The position numbers and the translations under genes were made by a program. Shown here piece by piece: positions 5,823 to 9,286 of a DNA stretch of 9,286 bases. Where the stretch lies: NCBI GenBank assembly GCA_964425315.1, contig CAYRNB010000104.1, forward strand, positions 1 through 9,286, in the 5' to 3' direction. Position 1 is the stretch's first letter; each line of letters starts with the position of its first letter. Under the pieces are notes generated by a model that saw only the letters and a list, made by a program, of their open reading frames with translations, was not told the DNA's origin and ran no database searches. Source of the DNA: Rhodoblastus sp964425315 (GTDB lineage Bacteria; Pseudomonadota; Alphaproteobacteria; Rhizobiales; Beijerinckiaceae).

Positions 5823-8800
5823 ATGTCGAAATTCTTCATCGAGCACCCGGTGCTGGCCAATGTGCTGGCGATTGTTCTGGTCGTGATCGGCGCGGTTTCT
5901 CTTTATCGTCTTCCCGTTTCCGAATATCCCAACATCGTCCCGCCGACCGTCCAGGTGACCGCGCGCTATCCGGGCGCCAGCTCACAGACGCTCGTCAATA
6001 CCGTGGCGCTGCCGATCGAAGCGCAGGTCAATGGCGTCGATCACATGTTGTACATGGAATCGACCAGCGCGCCGGACGGCACGTACAGCCTGACCGTCAC
6101 ATTCGAGATCGGCACGGATCCGAACATCGACCAGGTTCTGGTGCAGAACCGTGTGCAGCTCGCCTTGGCCTCCCTGCCCGAACCCGTGCAGGCGCAGGGC
6201 GTGAACGTGCGGAAAAAGAACACCGCCATCCTGCAGATCGTCACGCTCCACTCGCCCAACGGCAAGTACGACAGCCTCTTTATGAGCAATTACGCGACGA
6301 TCAACCTGACCAGCGTAATTGCGCGACTGCCAGGCGTCGGAGACGTGAAGGTTTTCGGCGCCAGTTCCTATTCGATGCGCATCTGGATGGACCCCGCCAA
6401 GCTGCAATCCTTCAGTCTCGAACCGAAGGACGTCATCCGCGCCATTCGCCAGCAGAACCAGAATATCGCCGCGGGCCAGATCGGCACGCCGCCTACGTCG
6501 CGGGACACGCAATTTCAATATACGATCGATGTGAAATCCCGGCTGAACCAACCGGAGGAATTCGGCAATATCGTCGTCAAGGATCAGACCCGCTCCGGCG
6601 GCCGCATCATCCGTCTCAAGGACGTCGCGCGCATAGAACTCGGCGCGCAGACTTATGCGCAGGATTTCCGGGTCAACGGCAAGCCCGCCGCCGGCATTGC
6701 GATTTATCAGACGCCCGATTCGAATTCGCTGCAGGTCGGCAAAGAGGTCAAGGCCAAAATGGCCGAACTGGCGAAGAGGTTTCCCGAAGGCCTGACCTAT
6801 TCCATTCCCTACGACACGACGACCTTCGTCAACGATTCGATCAACGAGGTCTACCGAACCCTGTATGAAGCCGGCATCCTGGTCCTGATCGTCATTCTCG
6901 CCTTCTTGCAGAATATGCGCGCGACCCTGGTGCCGGCGACGACCGTTCCCGTCACCATTATAGGCGCTTTCGCGGCCATGGCGGCGCTCGGCTTCACCGT
7001 CAATCTGTCGACCCTGTTCGGCATCGTGCTGGCGATCGGCATCGTGGTCGACGACGCCATTGTGATCGTCGAAGGCGTGACAAAATACATCGAACAGGGC
7101 ATGAGCGGGCACGACGCCGCGGTCAAGGCCATGAACGATTTGTTCGGCCCAATCATCGGCATCACGCTGGTGCTCATGGCGGTGTTCATTCCCGCCGCTT
7201 TCGTGCCGGGGCTGACGGGCAGGATGTTCGCCCAATTCGCGCTGGTCATCGCCGCGACGGCGTTGATCAGCGCGATCAACGCCGCCACCCTCAAGCCGAC
7301 CCAATGCGCGCTCTGGCTGCGCGAGCCGGTTCCGCCTGAAAAACGCAATTTTTTCTTCCGCGCCTTCAATAAACTGTACGATCCGATGGAGCGCGGCTAT
7401 TCGGCGTTCATCGGCCGCATGGTGCATCGAAGCGGCCTGATGGTCATTATCGCGCTCATCGTCTCCGGAGCGGGAATCTGGGGCCTGACGCGTCTCCCGA
7501 CCGCGTTCATTCCCATCGACGACCAGGGCTATTTGCTCGTCGCCTTGCAGCTGCCGGAAGGGGCGGCCATCGGCCGCACCACCGAGGCCCTGAAAAAGGT
7601 GACCGAAGTTACGCGGAAAATTCCCGGCGTCGATCGCGTGATCACGCTTTCGGGCATGTCGCTTCTCGATAATAACGCCGACCTTTTCAACGCCGGCGCG
7701 GCCTGGGTCATGCTCAAACCCTTCTCCGTGCGACTGAAGGCCAAACACGAGGACCTGCTTTCGCTCTATGAGCGCGTCTCAAAGGCGGTCAGCGGGCTTC
7801 CCGACGGCAGGGCCCTCGTCCTGCCGCCGCCTCCGATCCAGGGCATCGGCAACTCCGGCGGCTTCCAGATGGCGGTCGAACTGCTCGGCGGCAGCACCGA
7901 CTTTCGCAAACTCGGCGACCTGACGGATCGGATGGTCAACGAGGCCTCCAAAGATCCAGCGTTGGGCCACGTCTTCACCCCCTTCAGGACCGACGCGCCG
8001 CAAGTGACGATCACCGTCGACCGCAGTCGCGCCCAGGCCCTGCGCGTCAGCGTCGGCGACGTCTTCTCGACGCTGACCGATTATGTCGGGTCGACCTACG
8101 TCAATCAGTTCAACAAGTTCGGACTGTCCTTGCAGGTCTATGTCCAGGCCGATTCAAAGTATCGGCTTCATCCCGACGATTTGCTGAAGCTCTATGTCCG
8201 CAGCCAGGACGGCAATATGGTCCCGCTTGGCGCCGTCGCCCATCTCGGCCGCGCTGTCCGTCCCGCCCTGGTCACCTATTACAATCGCTATCCAGCCGCG
8301 ACCATCGTCGGCAGGCCGGCGCGCGGGTTTAGTTCCGGCCAGGCCATGGCGGCGATGGAGGGCATAGCGAAGAGGGTTTTGCCCAGCGACGCCTCCTTCG
8401 AATGGACTGCGATGTCCTATCAGGAAAAGATCACTGGCAATCAGCTTTACTATGTCTTCGGTCTGTCGCTGCTGCTCGTCTATCTCGTCCTGGCCGGCCA
8501 GTATGAAAGCTGGATATTGCCGCTCGCCGTGCTTTCGGCCGTGCCGCTCGCCCTGCTCGGCCCCGTCGTCACGCTGACAGGCCTGGGCGTCGCGAATAAT
8601 CTCTATGTCCAGATCGGGCTGATGCTGCTCATCGCGCTTTCAGCCAAGAACGGCATTTTGATCGTCGAGGTCGCGCGCGAAGCGCGCGTCTTGCACGGCA
8701 AGTCCATAGTGGACGCCGCGATCGAGGCTTCCCGGACGCGGTTTCGCCCTATCCTGATGACTTCGTTCGCCTTCATTCTCGGCGTGGTTCCCCTGGTGAT

Positions 8801-9008
8801 CGCGACCGGCGCGGGCGCCAATGCGCGACGGTCGCTGGGGATCAGCGTGTTCACGGGCATGATCGCTTCGACCTGCCTTGCCGTTCTCTTCGTCCCCTCG
8901 TTCTTTACGGTGCTGCAGAGATTCGAGGAATGGCGAAAGCGCGGAAAGAAGCCGACCGCAAAATCCGGCCAGAACGCGTCCGGCGGAGAGGCTCCCAAAA
9001 ATCCCTGA
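5823..9008 (+). CDS. RND multidrug efflux pump, HAE-1 family inner-membrane permease
   Basis: This 1061-residue protein is the proton-driven pump, slightly longer than AcrB (1049). The N-terminus MSKFFIEHPVLANVLAI and the two halves, each with a large periplasmic loop after the first helix, are typical. The proton relay is intact: D410 and D411 in GIVVDDAIVIVE, K942 in LSAKNGILIVE, R973 and T980 in RFRPILMT, matching AcrB D407, D408, K940, R971 and T978. The periplasmic motif LPPPPIQGIG (667-676) and general wording resemble the MexF/BpeF/OqxB branch, whose members export drugs such as chloramphenicol and quinolones; the substrate here is inference only. A basic hydrophilic tail ends the protein. 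GGGGGAAG lies 8 nt before the ATG, and 26 nt separate it from the adaptor gene. Heavy-metal-type RND pumps differ in the relay region, making that option unlikely. Confidence 0.96.
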   Translation: MSKFFIEHPVLANVLAIVLVVIGAVSLYRLPVSEYPNIVPPTVQVTARYPGASSQTLVNTVALPIEAQVNGVDHMLYMESTSAPDGTYSLTVTFEIGTDPNIDQVLVQNRVQLALASLPEPVQAQGVNVRKKNTAILQIVTLHSPNGKYDSLFMSNYATINLTSVIARLPGVGDVKVFGASSYSMRIWMDPAKLQSFSLEPKDVIRAIRQQNQNIAAGQIGTPPTSRDTQFQYTIDVKSRLNQPEEFGNIVVKDQTRSGGRIIRLKDVARIELGAQTYAQDFRVNGKPAAGIAIYQTPDSNSLQVGKEVKAKMAELAKRFPEGLTYSIPYDTTTFVNDSINEVYRTLYEAGILVLIVILAFLQNMRATLVPATTVPVTIIGAFAAMAALGFTVNLSTLFGIVLAIGIVVDDAIVIVEGVTKYIEQGMSGHDAAVKAMNDLFGPIIGITLVLMAVFIPAAFVPGLTGRMFAQFALVIAATALISAINAATLKPTQCALWLREPVPPEKRNFFFRAFNKLYDPMERGYSAFIGRMVHRSGLMVIIALIVSGAGIWGLTRLPTAFIPIDDQGYLLVALQLPEGAAIGRTTEALKKVTEVTRKIPGVDRVITLSGMSLLDNNADLFNAGAAWVMLKPFSVRLKAKHEDLLSLYERVSKAVSGLPDGRALVLPPPPIQGIGNSGGFQMAVELLGGSTDFRKLGDLTDRMVNEASKDPALGHVFTPFRTDAPQVTITVDRSRAQALRVSVGDVFSTLTDYVGSTYVNQFNKFGLSLQVYVQADSKYRLHPDDLLKLYVRSQDGNMVPLGAVAHLGRAVRPALVTYYNRYPAATIVGRPARGFSSGQAMAAMEGIAKRVLPSDASFEWTAMSYQEKITGNQLYYVFGLSLLLVYLVLAGQYESWILPLAVLSAVPLALLGPVVTLTGLGVANNLYVQIGLMLLIALSAKNGILIVEVAREARVLHGKSIVDAAIEASRTRFRPILMTSFAFILGVVPLVIATGAGANARRSLGISVFTGMIASTCLAVLFVPSFFTVLQRFEEWRKRGKKPTAKSGQNASGGEAPKNP

Positions 9009-9034
9009 CGCCGGACAATCAGCGCGGCGTCAGG
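8997..9034 (-). terminator. Intrinsic-type terminator for the minus-strand gene, overlapping the pump stop codon
   Basis: CCTGACGCCG (9004-9013) and CGGCGTCAGG (9025-9034) form a perfect 10-bp stem with an 11-nt loop. Read on the minus strand the stem is followed after two bases by five T residues (8997-9001), giving a Rho-independent terminator shape for the convergent gene that stops at 9048. On the plus strand the same hairpin contains the pump stop codon and lacks a T-run, so termination of the efflux operon there may be weaker. Confidence 0.6.
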
Positions 9035-9047
9035 CCAATCCGCCTTC

Positions 9048-9286
9048 TCACCATTGCTTCCGCAATTGGGCCGTGGCGGCATAGAAATTCGTCGCGCCGG
9101 AGAATTCGCCGTCGAATTTCGCCATGGCCGTCCAGCCGCCGGCGATGCGGTATTCGCCGCCGAGCGTCAGCAGGGCGCCGTCGGCGGCCGGCTTGGCGCT
9201 ATAGACCCGGAATGCGGGCGCCGGGATCGACTGGAAGGAGACCATGGACAAGGCCGGATCGCCGAAATCATGCGCCCAGGCCACGC
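9048..9286 (-). CDS. Autotransporter-type outer-membrane beta-barrel protein, C-terminal fragment
   Basis: Only the last 79 codons or so are in the window; the gene runs in from beyond the right edge, so its start and passenger region are not visible. The visible part reads AWAHDFGDPALSMVSFQS, then PAFRVYSAKPAADGALLTLG, EYRIAGGWTAMAKFDGEFSG and finally a strand ending in QLRKQW. Alternating hydrophobic residues, Gly/Asp turns and a terminal aromatic residue (Trp) form the beta-signal recognised by the BAM complex. The wording matches the C-terminal end of autotransporter beta-domains common in Hyphomicrobiales. The passenger may be an adhesin, enzyme or other secreted domain and cannot be told from here. 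It converges on the efflux operon, with 39 nt between the two stops, and is likely unrelated to it in function. Confidence 0.8.
   Translation of the reverse strand, partial: VAWAHDFGDPALSMVSFQSIPAPAFRVYSAKPAADGALLTLGGEYRIAGGWTAMAKFDGEFSGATNFYAATAQLRKQW

Noticed and set aside
5982..7748. 588-codon open frame on the minus strand opposite the pump gene
   Set aside because: It is antisense to a clear RND pump. The translation is rich in Arg, Gly, Asp and His with no recognisable domain, as expected for a shadow frame in GC-rich DNA.
1..9286. CRISPR arrays, tRNA or rRNA genes, insertion sequences, attachment sites
   Set aside because: Reading through the window showed no regularly spaced direct repeats, no tRNA-like cloverleaf, no transposase motifs and no terminal inverted repeats.

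Overview
The window is GC-rich DNA from a Gram-negative bacterium. An outer-membrane lipoprotein, a periplasmic adaptor, an inner-membrane RND pump and an autotransporter-type beta-barrel end make the Gram-negative assignment firm. Protein character (NodT-like outer-membrane factor, Ala/Arg-rich proteins) and GANTC and TTAA elements in the main intergenic region fit an alphaproteobacterium, probably of the Hyphomicrobiales (Beijerinckiaceae or Methylocystaceae type). The finer placement is inference. Nearly everything is on the plus strand, and one partial gene on the minus strand converges from the right edge.

Region 1 (about 1-2610) holds a compact three-gene AmmeMemoRadiSam cluster in the order amrB (Memo family), amrA (AMMECR1 family), amrS (radical SAM enzyme). 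Each gene overlaps the next by a few bases (8 nt, then a 4-nt ATGA), so they look like one translationally coupled operon. A leader with several possible hairpins precedes amrB, and a 7-bp hairpin follows amrS. The set is widely conserved and has human relatives (MEMO1, AMMECR1), but its reaction and substrate are not established. It is the best candidate here for poorly described biology.

Region 2 (2581-2923) is non-coding. It contains the hairpin after amrS, several inverted repeats, three GANTC sites (the CcrM methyltransferase target) within 59 bp, and an AT-rich ATTAA-N4-TTAAT element just before the efflux genes. I found no convincing sigma70 promoter by eye.

Region 3 (about 2924-9008) is a complete tripartite RND efflux operon in the order outer-membrane factor, periplasmic adaptor, inner-membrane pump. 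The pump keeps the proton-relay residues of the HAE-1 multidrug family (D410, D411, K942, R973, T980) and resembles the MexF/OqxB branch. Together the products should form an envelope-spanning, proton-driven exporter of small amphiphilic compounds. No local regulator gene is visible.

Region 4 (9004-9286) holds a 10-bp hairpin followed by T5 on the minus strand, which looks like the terminator of the converging gene, and then the C-terminal 79 codons or so of an autotransporter-type outer-membrane beta-barrel protein that runs off the right edge.
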